Program-made: the position numbers and the translations under genes | Source: Caprella mutica | Lineage: Eukaryota; Arthropoda; Malacostraca; Amphipoda; Caprellidae | Length of the DNA stretch: 64,000 nucleotides | Direction: 5' to 3' | Assembly (NCBI GenBank): GCA_947561585.1 | Contig: CANNZV010001840.1 | Location: 204,664 to 268,663 of the forward strand | Part shown: piece by piece, positions 22,746-34,398 of the stretch | Position numbering within the stretch: position 1 is the first letter of the stretch | Layout of the letters: the number at the start of each line of letters is the position of its first letter | The notes under the pieces: generated by a model | Told to the model about the DNA's origin: nothing | What the model saw: only the letters and a program-made list of their open reading frames with translations | The model's database searches: none

Positions 22746-24366
22746 CAAATACTTGATTTACAGGGTTCTTTAATGGAACTGCAGTTTTTAGTTGATCATC
22801 ATTAATCATTATTATATCACGTAAGAGATAAAATGATGGCGTCACGCAGAAGTTTGTTTTGCTATTTTTAGAGTGTTGTCTGATAGTGTTGTGTTATGGG
22901 TCAATTTGTAGTCAAATCTCTCGACTATTGGTTAGTATTCACCACCACCAGTCAGTATATTAGGAAAAATGTAATCCACAGATGGCTAATTCACTAACAG
23001 ACATTTTAAAGAACACTTAGTCAGTGACGAATTTGTCATACACTTCGTATCCACTTTTATCTGATGGATAAGTCCCCTGGTTCTAGGGAGATTACGTTAC
23101 GGAAAATTCCTCTACGGAAAGTTTCACCATGGAAAGTTTTATAGCATGATAATGAATTTCATTTAGATTAAGTTTAATATTATAGGTATGTAAGTGATTT
23201 TAAAATAAAAGTGATTTTGGTGGTGATGATATCATTTTATAACATCATTCACTGAATCTAAGTTAACAAAATAATGTGAGTAACTTTTCTTAATTTAAAT
23301 TGGTGGAATATTTCATGGTGGCTTTCCCTTATTATAAAGACTACACGGTACAGTCTTACAGGCAGTCTTTCGTATTCTAGTGATTGTCCACAAAAAACGA
23401 CAGCGAACTATTTTAGAATAATCAATAACATCAAATAAGTGTAAATGTCCTCATATCATTTAAATAATCTCCTATACACCTATCTTAAGTGATACTAATT
23501 TACTAAGCGGAATATTTATGTATTTAATGCCTACCACAAATTAGGAATGATATTTTGCAGTAATTTACCTCGTTTATTGTGAATGCAATAAAAAACTTTT
23601 TACCAATGGCTTCTATTTTAACATTTTATTAGTTTCCTTAACGCCTTTTATTTTCAACAAACCCGAATTAAAAACAATTGAAAAGTATTTTTTGGAAAAT
23701 AATCCACGAATTGAGAAGAAAACGAATTAGGTGGTTCTATAATAACAAATACCTCAGTTTGCGTTTTATTTGACCACATTAAGATTCTAGAATTTATATT
23801 TCATTACAAATTAGCAGAGAAATGTCCACTGGTCATGTCAGGATATTTCACCAAAAGAAAATTTGCCGAATGACACTTTCACCGAAAATGTTAAGAACAT
23901 TACACGTTATAAATATAATGAGATATAGCGAACCTATTTTCGGCGAAAATTCAGTTCGTCGAAATTTTTCTCACGTGTTAAACTACTAATACCCCTATTG
24001 GTTGCTTTATTTTAATGCAATAGTTCTCCCTTCTAAAGCCAGTCAATCATCAAACTAATGACTGACTGTGAAGCTATTTGGCACAGAGCACGGCTAATAT
24101 TGAGACATATGACCAGTACGGATGAACATTTAGACACATACATATATGTACCTAATTAGGACATTCAATGTGTTAAGTTTATCAGTTAAAAAAGATAAAA
24201 ATAGCACACATTCGTTCAAATGTTAAAATACTAATTCAACATAACGAATTGTATATAATTATCATCCTATTTAAAAATAGAAACGAGATTTTTTTTAAGA
24301 ATAATCTTTGGAAATTTTTAGTCTGTCGCCTAACTTTTTGTATTATAAATAATTTGCAGCAACATC
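22746..24366. other. AT-rich; possible decayed element at about 23088-23970
   Basis: No gene was found. The ggttctaggg phrase at 23088 and repeated acggaaa(a/g)ttcc-like phrases, with matching gaaaat/cgaaa phrases near 23850-23960, recall the phrase-repeat ends of the elements at 29343 and 30538. The link is weak. Confidence 0.35.
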
Positions 24367-24797
24367 ATTTTATTATTAGAGCTAATGGTTTTATTATTAG
24401 AGCTAATGGTTTTATTATTAGAGCTAATGGTTTTATTATTAGAGCTAATGGTTTTATTATTAGAGCTAGTGGTTTTATTATTAGAGCTAATGGTTTTATT
24501 ATTAGAGCTAATGGTTTTATTATTAGAGCTAATGGTTTTATTATTAGAGCTAATGGTTTTATTATTAGGGCTAATGGTTTTATTATTAGAGCTAATGGTT
24601 TTATTATTAGAGCTAATGGTTTTATTATTAGAGCTAATGGTTTTATTATTAGAGCTAATGGTTTTATTATTAGAGCTAATGGTTTTATTATTAGAGCTAA
24701 TGGTTTTATTATTAGAGCTAATGGTTTTATTATTAGAGCTAATGGTTTTATTATTAGAGCTAATGGTTTTATTATTAGAGCTAATGGTTTTATTATT
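24367..24797. repeat. 21-bp tandem repeat, about 20 copies
   Basis: The unit tattattagagctaatggt plus t is nearly identical throughout. Since 21 is a multiple of 3, two plus-strand frames stay open (IIRANGF and LLLELMV peptides). There is no other sign of a gene. Confidence 0.95.
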
Positions 24798-25314
24798 TAC
24801 AGAAATCGCATCAACTACTTAGTTCTCTTGTTCAAGTTTCTGAAATAGAATATTGTTAAATTTTTTGCCAATTTCTTCTTTTTGTTCCGAGTTTGAAACT
24901 ATTTAATAATTTTTAACACATTTTGTGAAATAGTCACACACTTTTAGTTGGTTCACTGTTCTTCTTCTGACGACACTTCCTATTGCATTGCTAAATCTGT
25001 GATAATTTTATACTCTTGATTTGATATAGTCTGTCCTAATAATTCACGAGGAGTGTTTATTTATTTATTAGTGTTTGTTTCCGGTAAAGAAACGGGTCAC
25101 AATGGTAATTCAGTGAATTTGATAAAAATATATTACAGATACTATATTTTATAGATAAAATGCATACAAAAATGGAATAAATACAAATTATTCAAAATTT
25201 TATATCAGTACTTTCCCATGTGTATCATGGTTACACTCTTCATGTTTATTACCCGTAAAAGCGGCCGAACATAATTCCCGTCGTGTGTTTATATATTTGG
25301 TGTTCGCTTCTTAA
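24798..25314. other. AT-rich, no gene seen
   Basis: No coding or RNA signal. Confidence 0.6.
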
Positions 25315-25518
25315 GGCTTCTTCACACATGTCAGGGATCCGTCCGGGACGTTTCCGGTCAGTGGTTTTTTATCACTGAGAAGAGCCGGTACTGTAAGAAC
25401 GTGTCCGTGGAAATTAAAGTAACGATATATTTTTTCACTGACACTGAATCACTGAGAGGAGAGTGACGGAGACGGACCGAGACGTACCGGACGGATATCG
25501 GTGATATGTGAAGAAGCC
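25315..25518. mobile_element. MITE, about 204 bp
   Basis: The left end ggcttcttcacacatgtcag mirrors the right end (gatatgtgaagaagcc on the + strand). The inverted match goes on through atccgtccgg and ccggacggat. GC content is higher than in the surroundings. No coding frame. Confidence 0.8.
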
Positions 25519-26561
25519 AGAATGATATGAAATATATGTATGTTTACTGCAAGCTATATTTCTAATAAAGACTATAACCAAATATTTTGACGTAAGTGAA
25601 TAATAATATATTCATTATGTGAAATAAATAGGGAAAGTTACTATTAATTTGTTTTAATTAAGTAAGTTATGGGATTATGTTGATATGATCTTAGGTACAT
25701 TTTTAACTGGTTACGCTAAACCCGTTACTCATATCGGGAATGTACACTAGTTATGTTATAATACTTTTGATTCAATATAAAATAACAGCATTCTACTCTT
25801 GTTTTTCGCATATGGGCTAATACTATCAACACCGATAGGATCGTACTTTCACTGTCCACCCCTTCACTAAAGCAAATTCTCACCATGAATCACACTTCCA
25901 ATTCACAGCACTCAGTGTGTGTACTCTCTTCGAGTATTAGTATTCTCAGGAGAGATACCAGATACTCTGAAGATTACCTTTTCTTTATAGTAGTTACTCA
26001 TAATCAAAGACTTATTGTTTAGTTCTGTAAAATATAAAGTATGTGAAGCATGCCATCCTTGTTGTAAATGAGTTTGGGTCTTTTTAATCAGTAATGATAT
26101 CGAAAGAAATAGCTTTCATTAACTCAATTGGTTCCTCTTAGACAGTCAGGAAGACAGAGTGGGCGGTATCTAAATTTTCTCCCTCAGTAACACCTCTGAC
26201 ATCTCACACCTGTCAGGTACACCGATGCTATTTTTAGGTGTGCAGTCAAACGAAGATTTTATTCGCTACTCTCGCGATGTTGGTCAGACTGATATCTTTT
26301 TCACTTTTTCTGTTGAAACAATTTCACAGCATAAGTCATTATTTATAACCTAAACAATAAGATTTAGTATTCATTAGATAATTTCTCAATGTGAAAGAAA
26401 TACTTACTAATATTTAACAATAATTTTAGTAATAATCTGACGCTTAAGAAAATTTTTTTGACACGCTTTGTTTTGATTTCCAATTAGTATTTTTAAACCA
26501 AAAATGCATATTCGGTCCTATAAATTAACCAGTTAGTAATTACCTGATGTAAATTAAAGTA
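25519..26561. other. AT-rich, no gene seen
   Basis: No coding or RNA signal. Confidence 0.6.
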
Positions 26562-27330
26562 CAGGGTGTGCCAATAAGTATGCCACATTAAATAACCTTT
26601 TAATAACTCCTCAACAATCTGGGATAAAACTTATAATGTAATGTCAAAAATTAATTGGATTCATATATTTCAATTATAAATAATGTATAAGCATTGAAAA
26701 CAATCTCTGTTAAGTGACGCCTGCAGTCGCCACACTACAAATTTCTAACTTTTTCTCCAAATTGTCAGTAACTTTCGTTAATTTATTATCGAAAATTTTC
26801 CTGATTTCCTTTTGGATGATTCTAATTACATACTTGATTGTGTTTAGTTAATTGGTGTTTTCTTCCTTTATGGTAACCAACAGGTTGTAATCGAGTAAGG
26901 TTATCGGTAAGTCCGAAGGGGACCTGTTAACATGGCTGATGAAATCATTGGATTTTATTTTTATCAAATATAATACGATGCTGTATCTGACGTCACTGGA
27001 GAAAGGTTATGATTGAAGCAAAAAATTTGGTATCAACAAGATAACGTCACGATTCACACTGCTGGAGAAACAATATTTCTTTAAATCGCTTGTTTCATCA
27101 AAATTTGTCCTCTCGTCTTGGTGATGTTCATTATTGGTCTCATAGATCCCCGGGATGAATCATACCTGAGTATATAAGTCTGTGGGTTACCTTAAAGGAA
27201 AGGCAAAATTAACAAACCAAACAAAATAACTAAATGAGATAGAAACATCAAAGAGCAAATCAGGCAAATTAACGGCAACACTTTAACGATAGTTAAGACA
27301 ATTTGAGAAAATGTTAGAAATGTACTGTCA
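26562..27330 (+). mobile_element. Mariner-like element relic 1
   Basis: It starts with a cagggtgtgccaataagtat end, a style common at the ends of insect mariner-type elements. The + strand from about 27027 reads IWYQQDNVTIHTAGETISLN, then SRLGDVHYWSHRSPG, with stops. The order QQD...H...SR.GDV...W..RS is that of a mariner-like DDE transposase near its second and third acidic residues. No matching right end was found. Confidence 0.65.
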
Positions 27331-27454
27331 AGAAAACAGACGAAACATTTCTAAATATTCTTATTTTACCTTCTAGAATATGTTTTCTATAAGATTATCT
27401 GAAAAAAATCAATAATTAAGAGAAATCTATTATTTATAAAATAGTCAAAATTTA

Positions 27455-27665
27455 CCTGTATGTGATATCTTATATGTTATACTGTGTGGTATCTTATATG
27501 TTATACTGTGTGATATATTATATGTTATACTGTGTGATATCTTATATGTTATACTGTGTGATATCTTATATGTTATACTGTGTGATATATTATATGTTAT
27601 ACTGTGTGATATCTTATATGTTATACTGTGTGATATATTATATGTTACACTATGTGATATCTTAT
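27455..27665. repeat. 24-bp tandem repeat, about 9 copies
   Basis: The unit contains gatatcttatatgttatac and tgtgt, alternating with gatatatt variants. Frames on both strands stay open because 24 is a multiple of 3; they are not genes. Confidence 0.93.
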
Positions 27666-28241
27666 AATTACAATATGATATTTTCAAATTATAACTGAAC
27701 TTCACTACAAGAATCAATCGATAATATTTATACAATTATTTCTCGCCAACTTACCAAAATATTCAAAAAGATTGTTGTATCATTGATATTGATTATATTA
27801 TTTCAATGTATTAATTAACATAAATTGATTAAACCAGTATAAGTTATTTTATTATAATATATCAATATAAATAGATTACTTCCATATATCAATATAAATT
27901 AAATAATTCACACCGTAGAAAAGTGCCAAAAAGGTCACTGTGTCTTACTCGTCGTAACTAACATGTTTGGAGGCTTCCCCGTACATACCCAATCGCGAAA
28001 ATATTTTGGGAAAATCGTCTATAGTATACAGGAGAGCAAATGAGATGAATACCTTTATATGTCTTAAAAGAAATCTGCAAAATATATCTTGAATACCCAA
28101 TGAGAAAATTTCATAAATTAGGTGCCTTTTCTATAGAGATATGTTGAGTTTCTAAATCTATGAAGAGATATGCATTTAAATTATATACAGGGTGTATCAT
28201 CGCAGTGTTGCACATTTTAAACTTTAATAACTTCTTTAATA
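27666..28241. other. AT-rich; one stray cagggtg end
   Basis: No gene. The sequence at 28187-28240 (cagggtgtatcatcgcagtg and on) looks like the left end of another mariner-like element, cut by the element that starts at 28242. Confidence 0.45.
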
Positions 28242-29161
28242 CAGGGTGGGTCAAAAAAAAACGAAACCCAACTTTCCATTGATATGTCTCAGACTCTAAT
28301 AACATTATTATGTTTTTTTTAAATACCATTGTATTCGTCTATTTTTTTACAAAAATAGTGAGGAATTCAAAACTACGTCAATATTGATGCTATAGTGATT
28401 ATAATTAACGGTATCAAAAGTTTGCTTGCGCACAAACATAAAATTTCGAAGATTGTTTTTTTATTACAGAAAAATACGATAATCTTTCATATTCATAACA
28501 TATCATTAACAACCCATAATAAAATATATATTTAATATATATTTCTTCTTTATTATCTACCGACTCCCTCCACATGTCCTCCATTTCTTCCCGAATATAT
28601 TTCAATTCTTGTTCTCATTGCTGCAATAAAGATTGATGTGCGACATTCGCTAACTGAAGCCTTCAACAATCGCATTATTGCAATAAATTTACTATGCAAA
28701 TAAGTGGCCACCAAGATCACTGGACATGACACCAGATCATATTTTCTCATGGGGACATATGAAGATTTAGTGTTATACTCCGCCTACAAACTCAGACGAC
28801 TTGAAGGGAAGAATCACGCGTAAGTGAATTTTCAGAAAATTCTGCATTAGTAAAAAACATTGGGAGACAGTTGGTACATAGTAAAGAAGGAATTAAGACA
28901 AGATATTTATTTAATAATGATATATTGTAAAGGATTATTGTGTTAGGTTTTTTTGTTAAAGAAATAATTTTCGTAATTTTTGTGTTTGTGCGCAAGCATA
29001 CTTTTGACACAGCTTACTTTAATTATCTATTGCATTAATATTGATAGATGAAAAGTTTTGAATTTTTCACTATTAGTTATGATTTAAAAAAATCATAACT
29101 TCATTCGTTTTTGAGATATAACAATACAGAGTTGGGTTTCGTTTTTTTTATTGACTCACCA
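28242..29161 (+). mobile_element. Mariner-like element relic 2, TIRs and TA flanks
   Basis: The left end (cagggtgggtcaaaaa, then acgaaacccaact) mirrors the right end (agttgggtttcgt, then ttgactcacca) and the inverted match continues inward past 100 bp. Both ends are followed by TA, as expected for Tc1/mariner insertion. The + strand at about 28711-28880 reads WPPRSLDMTPDHIFSWGHMK, then stops: a decayed form of the WPPRSPDLTP..FFLWG block around the third acidic residue of mariner-like transposases. Confidence 0.8.
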
Positions 29162-29342
29162 TACATTGGTTCGATTCGAATTCAGTTGGTTTAATAACTA
29201 TGTCAAGAATTTTATTTATTTTGTACAAATCTATATAAATTGTCCAAGAACGCAACAAGAACGACATTTGCTGAAGATTTTGCATTTACATGATTTCCTT
29301 TAGCACCTAATGTTTTCTGATGAAGAACATTTTCATGGTTCT

Positions 29343-30376
29343 AGGACAACTCGCCGCTAACTAAACTCGCCGCTAGGACAACTCGAAGCCAGGACAATTC
29401 GACGCCAGGACAATTCGCTGCGTGATATATGTTTTACCGTCGTTTACATCATTTACATATATTTGAAAGTATATAAATTTTAACAAGGATTTATTTCTAT
29501 ACGCTCAAGACTGACGTAAAACAGTAGTTGACAAATTGAATTATTTTAATTTATTAGTTTCATTTGTTGTCATATTTTCTCTGTAAGAATATTTCAAACC
29601 ACAAAAATAGTAGAGCTATTAATTCGAATTTAGTAGTGTTTAACGTCTGCTTCGAAACGAGGTTAGGGCCTTGTTGTTAACGTCAAAAGGAAATCAAATA
29701 CAAGGGACAGGAAGAAGTCAGAAAGCAAAGTTACTCCTTGAACAAAGGCAACAACCACGTACCAGTCGGCAACAATGCTCATGAATGCAGAAAAGCTACT
29801 TCGTGGATGCAATCACTTACCAAGGAATGAGATGAAAAGGGATACAAGCACGGGTGACTGCACTAACGAATAGAAGAGGAAAATGAAGAGGATGTTCTGA
29901 TGAGAGGATGTTCAGTACTTGTTTAAAACAAGTACTGATGTACTTGTTTTAAACTAAAATAAATTTTAAAAGTCATTAAACGTATTAAGAAGACACCTGA
30001 ACTTGCTTTCTTTCCAATAGCAAATTATTTATAGCAAAAACTTTCAAACAGAACCAAAAAAAAAGTTATTGTTAATTTACAATACACATAATATGTTAAT
30101 AATAGTTTAGATTATATGTTTATTAAAAAAACATTTGATTTAACTTTTTAAATAAAAAAAATATTTTCAAATAAGGCTAAGAAAATTTCATAATTAATTT
30201 ACAACATCCAGTTTATATTTATAATATTTTTTATGTATAAATGATGTAAACGGCGGTAAAACATAAATCACACGGCGAGTTGTTCTGGCGGCGAATTATC
30301 CTAGCAAGAATTTTCCTAGTGGCGATTTGTTCTCACGGCGAAATGTCCAGAGAAAGTGTCCAGCGGCGAGTTGTCC
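29343..30376. mobile_element. Non-autonomous element with phrase-repeat inverted ends
   Basis: Both ends are built from repeated phrases: aggacaactcgccgct and aggacaattcgacgcc on the left, and the mirror forms agcggcgagttgtcc and ggcgaattatcc on the right. Inside, gttttaccgtcgtttacatc mirrors gatgtaaacggcggtaaaac. The inverted match is about 120 bp. No transposase was found. The middle holds an inverted copy of dispersed family X (29640-29895), either captured or inserted later. Confidence 0.75.
29640..29895 (-). repeat. Dispersed repeat family X, inverted copy
   Basis: On the minus strand it has the same block order as copy A: cttcattttcctcttc, cccgtgcttgt, ttccttggtaagtga, cttgtatttgatttcc, gcagacgttaaac. 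It lies inside the element at 29343-30376. Confidence 0.8.
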
Positions 30377-30537
30377 GGTCACTCCTTTTCATGTCCACGA
30401 CGGAGCAAACACTCACAATTTATCTCAAAACAAAAAGAAAATCATTGACTTCGAACGACTGTGTGTGTGGGTGACAATATGGGATGTGGGGAATTTTCAG
30501 CCCCGTTTCCATTCAATTTGAATGGTGAGAATTGGTT

Positions 30538-31516
30538 CTAGGACAATTCGTCGCCATATTTTCTCTTTCGCCATATTTCCTTTTATTAATTTGTTTCATA
30601 TTTCATTTCACTATTTATTACCTTCACAGAATGCGGAGAGGTCATGTTTTAGCTGTCGTTTTTTATTTATTTATTTATCATCTTGTTATTCGCTTAACTG
30701 AAAAAGTTTTCAACCAAATGGCTTGAAATTTGGTAAGCGATTGTTCCATGTTCAGTGACCTGCTGCTAGAAATTGGGAGTGACTCGGTCAAAGGTCAAGG
30801 TCATGGTCATTTATAACTCAAAAGGTATTGAACCAAATTGTTTGAAACTTGATGTTACAATTGGTCAATGTCCAGGAACCATCTGTTAGAATTTTGAGAG
30901 TGATCCAGCAAAGGTCAAGGTCCTTTATAACTCAATAACTCAAAAAGTATTGAACCATATTGCATGAAACTTGGTGGGAGGATTGGACTGGATAATAATC
31001 CAGTTAGCAGTTTCTCAAATTTTGGGAGAGAAAGGGTCAAAGCGGCGGCAAAGGTATGTGCTCTACGAGTGCACATGATCTAGTTCACCATATTTTCCAT
31101 TTCTTTCAAAGCCTCAAATTAGTAAATGATGCAATATGCACAAAACCTTGTATCTGCAATACAAAAAGATTTTTCTAATGAATAAGTAATCTTCCCTTAT
31201 TTTGAAATTAATTATTCCAACTTTCGAAATGAATTATTAAACATTTGAAATGAATAAAAATAATTAAATAATATCAAGATTTGGTATCAACAATAGGAGT
31301 AATTTATATAGATCTTAAAACATCAGATCAAACCAACTCAAAATCTCTGGATGTAATTTGAAGAATTAGAAAATGGTATAAAATCGTGTTGAATTTGAGT
31401 TAAAAATCTATAAATATGAATATAGAATTCATAAATTCCGAGACGAATTGTCGTAGCGATTTGTCAGCGACGAATTGTCCACAATGAATTCTTTTCGCGA
31501 CGAATTATTCGGACAC
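30538..31516. mobile_element. Second phrase-repeat element (probable)
   Basis: The left end ctaggacaattcgtcgcc and the right-end phrases (gacgaattgtc, agcgacgaattgtcc, cgcgacgaattattc) are inverted forms of one phrase, as in the neighbour at 29343. The inside holds a repeat rich in AGGTCA half-sites. The outer edges are approximate. Confidence 0.55.
30640..31086 (-). repeat. Half-site-rich repeat family Y, inverted copy
   Basis: On the minus strand it starts with gatcatgtgcactcgtagag and ends with taacaagatgataaataaat. Between lie three to four units of about 115 bp with ttataaatgaccttgacct, ttcctggacattgacc and ccaaatttca-type blocks. The same family is present at 58.47-59.52 kb and 60.53-60.74 kb. 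Confidence 0.8.
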
Positions 31517-31639
31517 GGTGATAATTATCTCTATTTACTATAGTCTGACTTTTGGGCTGCATTTTCTATTTTACAAGATTCAGATCTACATTTCATTATT
31601 CAAGATCTGAATATCATTATTCATTATTATCCCCACCTC

Positions 31640-31890
31640 ATTGTTCAAAAACTGTGCAACAGGTGCTGAATGAAAAGTCTCCAAACAGGTGGATCCAAAC
31701 AAGAACATCAAGTGGCCACCAATGTATTACACCTTGTGATTTTCTTTCTATGGGGATTCATCGAGAGTAGTGCTTATCACATTCAACCCGGGACTCCAAT
31801 GAGTTGAAGAATAAAATTCGTCAATCATTTGCAGAAGTAATCATGGAAATGTTGAATAACACTGTGGTTTCAGTCTTATCCAGTCCAAAT
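31640..31890 (+). pseudogene. Mariner-like transposase relic 3
   Basis: The + strand reads VQQVLNEKSPNRWIQ, then a decayed GHQCITPCDFLSMGIHRE stretch, then NELKNKIRQSFAEVIMEML and NTVVSVL across a few breaks. This is the order expected around and after the third acidic residue of a mariner-like transposase (..NRWIGR..WPPRSPDLTPCDFFLWGFIK..). No ends were found. Confidence 0.7.
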
Positions 31891-32071
31891 TCAGCTATCC
31901 AAAACAATGACTGGCAAACTAAAACATAATGCATAGCAAGTGAAACAGAAACCTACATAATAAAGTTTTAAAGTCTTCAAATTGCTTTTAGATTCAACCA
32001 AATTCAAATGAAACCAATTTTAGGTAAGTTATAAAACCTTAAATTGTAGAACACTACCATACCACAAACTG

Positions 32072-32957
32072 TTCTATTAGAGAAAAGAGTCACTGTGATG
32101 ATGTACTATTAGAGAAAAGAGTCACTGTGATGATGTACTATCAGAGAAAAGAGTCACTGTGATGATGTATTATCAGAGAAAAGAGTCACTGTGATGATGT
32201 ACTATCAGAGAAAAGAGTCACTGTGATGATGTACTATCAGAGAAAAGAGTCACTGTGATGATGTACTATCAGAAAAAAGAGTCACTGTGATGATGTACTA
32301 TCAGAGAAAAGAGTCACTGTGATGATGTACTATCAGAGAAAAGAGTCACTGTCATGATGTACTATCAGAAAAAAGAGTCACTGTGATGATGTACTATCAG
32401 AGAAAAGAGTCACTGTGAAGATGTACTATCAGAGAAAAGAGTCACTGTCATGATGTACTATCAGAGAAAAGAGTCACTGTGATGATGTACTATCAGAGAA
32501 AAGAGTCACTGTGATGATGTACTATTAGAGAAAAGAGTCACTGTGATGATGTACTATCAGAGAAAAGAGTCACTGTGATGATGTACTATCAGAGAAAAGA
32601 GTCACTGTGATGATGTACTATCAGAGAAAAGAGTCAATGTGATGATGTACTATCAGAGAAAAGAGTCACTGTGATGATGTACTATCAGAGAAAAGAGTCA
32701 CTATGATGATGTACTATCAGAGAAAAGAGTCACTGTGATGATGTACTATCAGAGAAAAGAGTCAATGTGATGATGTACTATCAGAGAAAAGAGTCAATGT
32801 GATGATGTACTATCAGAGAAAAGAGTCACTGTGATGATGTACTATCAGAGAAAAGAGTCACTATGATGATGTACTATCAGAGAAAAGAGTCACTGTGATG
32901 ATGTACTATCAGAGAAAAGAGTCACTTTGATGATGTACTATCAGAGAAAAGAGTCAC
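32072..32957. repeat. 32-bp satellite, about 28 copies
   Basis: The unit contains gagaaaagagtcactgtgat and gatgtactatca. Changes recur in several copies (gagtcaatg, gtcactatg, tcagaaaaaag), as expected from local amplification. Confidence 0.96.
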
Positions 32958-34353
32958 TAATTTATTTATAGTGAAATTAAGTTGTATTTTAATTAGTTAA
33001 TGTATGAACTAAATTGGTGCAATAGAAGTTATCACTGAAATTGCGTCAGCACTCTCTGTCTTGTCTCACCTCATTATTAGCAAACGCAAAGAATCAATTG
33101 TTGCGCTAGAGAAAAGTAAAGGCTCGGGAAAGGACTGTCTTTACAACCTTGCAGTCATCGTGTGAAATCATTATTCGGTAACTTTTCCTTATAAGAAAGG
33201 GGCAAGATGCTGTCATATAGAGACTTGTCTGATAGCTTGACTTTACAATTCTATCTATGAAATCATTCTAAGAATTTTAAATCTTCCAATTTTGTTTTTA
33301 ATCTTTCAGTTATCTCTAACATCCAAATAGTCGACAGTAGCTTTACCTATAGAGAATATTAAGATATGGAGGTAGTATAGTAGGTACAAATGGAGACATT
33401 GAGTCACTGGCTATCGAAGTCAATATCGAATAATGAATATGCAAGTTTTCAATAATGTTTGAAATGCAATTTTATCAAGAATATTTGATAAATTATATTT
33501 GATATATTTGTTTTTAAATAGCATGTAGCTACATGCAAAATCTTGAGAAAAGTTGCTATGCTTTTTAAATTACTCTTCTTCATGTTATCCTTGAATCACA
33601 GTCTCTTATAATTCATAATAATTGTAAGTCATTAAATTGGTATTGTAAAGAATTTTCATAAGATAATTCAAAATCTTCTCTTCGAGCTCCTAACATAATC
33701 ACTTTTCTTTTGTGTTCCTACATGTTCATCATTTGTTTAGGGATAAAAGGAAAAAGTATGTATCAGCCATATATTTTATTTAAGTAATTGTTTTTCTGTC
33801 CATCACAAGGTTTTATGTGGTAGTAAAATAGAAAACTATAACATTTATTCAATAACAAATTGTTTTTGATTAAAGATGGTGCCCACACTGGTAATAATTA
33901 GTCCCCACCAGATTGCCCCGTAGAGTTGAATAACGGTTCCATAGAGCATAGTAAGAGGCTGAGTATTTTACAATACGTCAACTATACATTTATTAATAAA
34001 TAGACATTTATGTTCATCTGATTCTGAGGTTAACGTATTCAACGATTTCTTGATTTTGATGTTATTATCGATAAAAAGTGTCTGACGTAAGAAGAAAATC
34101 GTCTGCAAACATCAACTAAGCACAGAATGAACCTCCTTGTGACAAACAAAATCTCGATCTTAAGTTATTTTCATAACGGAAATGATAGATGAGAATAGAC
34201 AGAGTAAGAAAATAAAGTTGGAGATAGTTAGGTACAAGTAAGTACATTATCACATTACAATTAAAAGTAGTTGGATAGTGCGATAACTGCTGCTACCATA
34301 TCTTCAATACGGAGAGGTTACACTTTTACTTTTCTATCCAATGGAGGAGATGA
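32958..34353 (-). other. Mhc 3' UTR and downstream region
   Basis: No separate gene was seen. On the minus strand this follows the longer Mhc C-terminus (stop at 34354-34356). AATAAA-type signals on that strand lie near 33986, 33843 and 33774; which one is used cannot be told. Confidence 0.5.
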
Positions 34354-34398
34354 TCAGTCTAGCATCTGGCGAGGAAAAGGGAATGGGCGACCAGTGGG
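34354..34398 (-). CDS. Mhc: Mhc terminal exon, long C-terminus
   Basis: Acceptor ttcttctttcag at 34399 and up, then codons for [14 protein letters not shown] and TGA. It joins in frame to the exon ending at 35205 when the 38-nt exon at 34709-34746 is skipped. It corresponds in position to Drosophila exon 19, though the residues are not similar. Confidence 0.7.
   Translation of the reverse strand, partial: PTGRPFPFPRQMLD

Noticed and set aside
24249..24848. 199- and 145-codon frames with FIIRANG or LLLELMV repeats
   Set aside because: Both frames of one 21-bp tandem repeat; no domain, signal or splice context.
30280..30726. Three 64-codon plus-strand frames
   Set aside because: They cross the repeated-phrase ends of two mobile elements. 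No family resemblance.
32072..32957. CRISPR-like array
   Set aside because: Repeats are directly adjacent with no unique spacers, and the window is eukaryotic.
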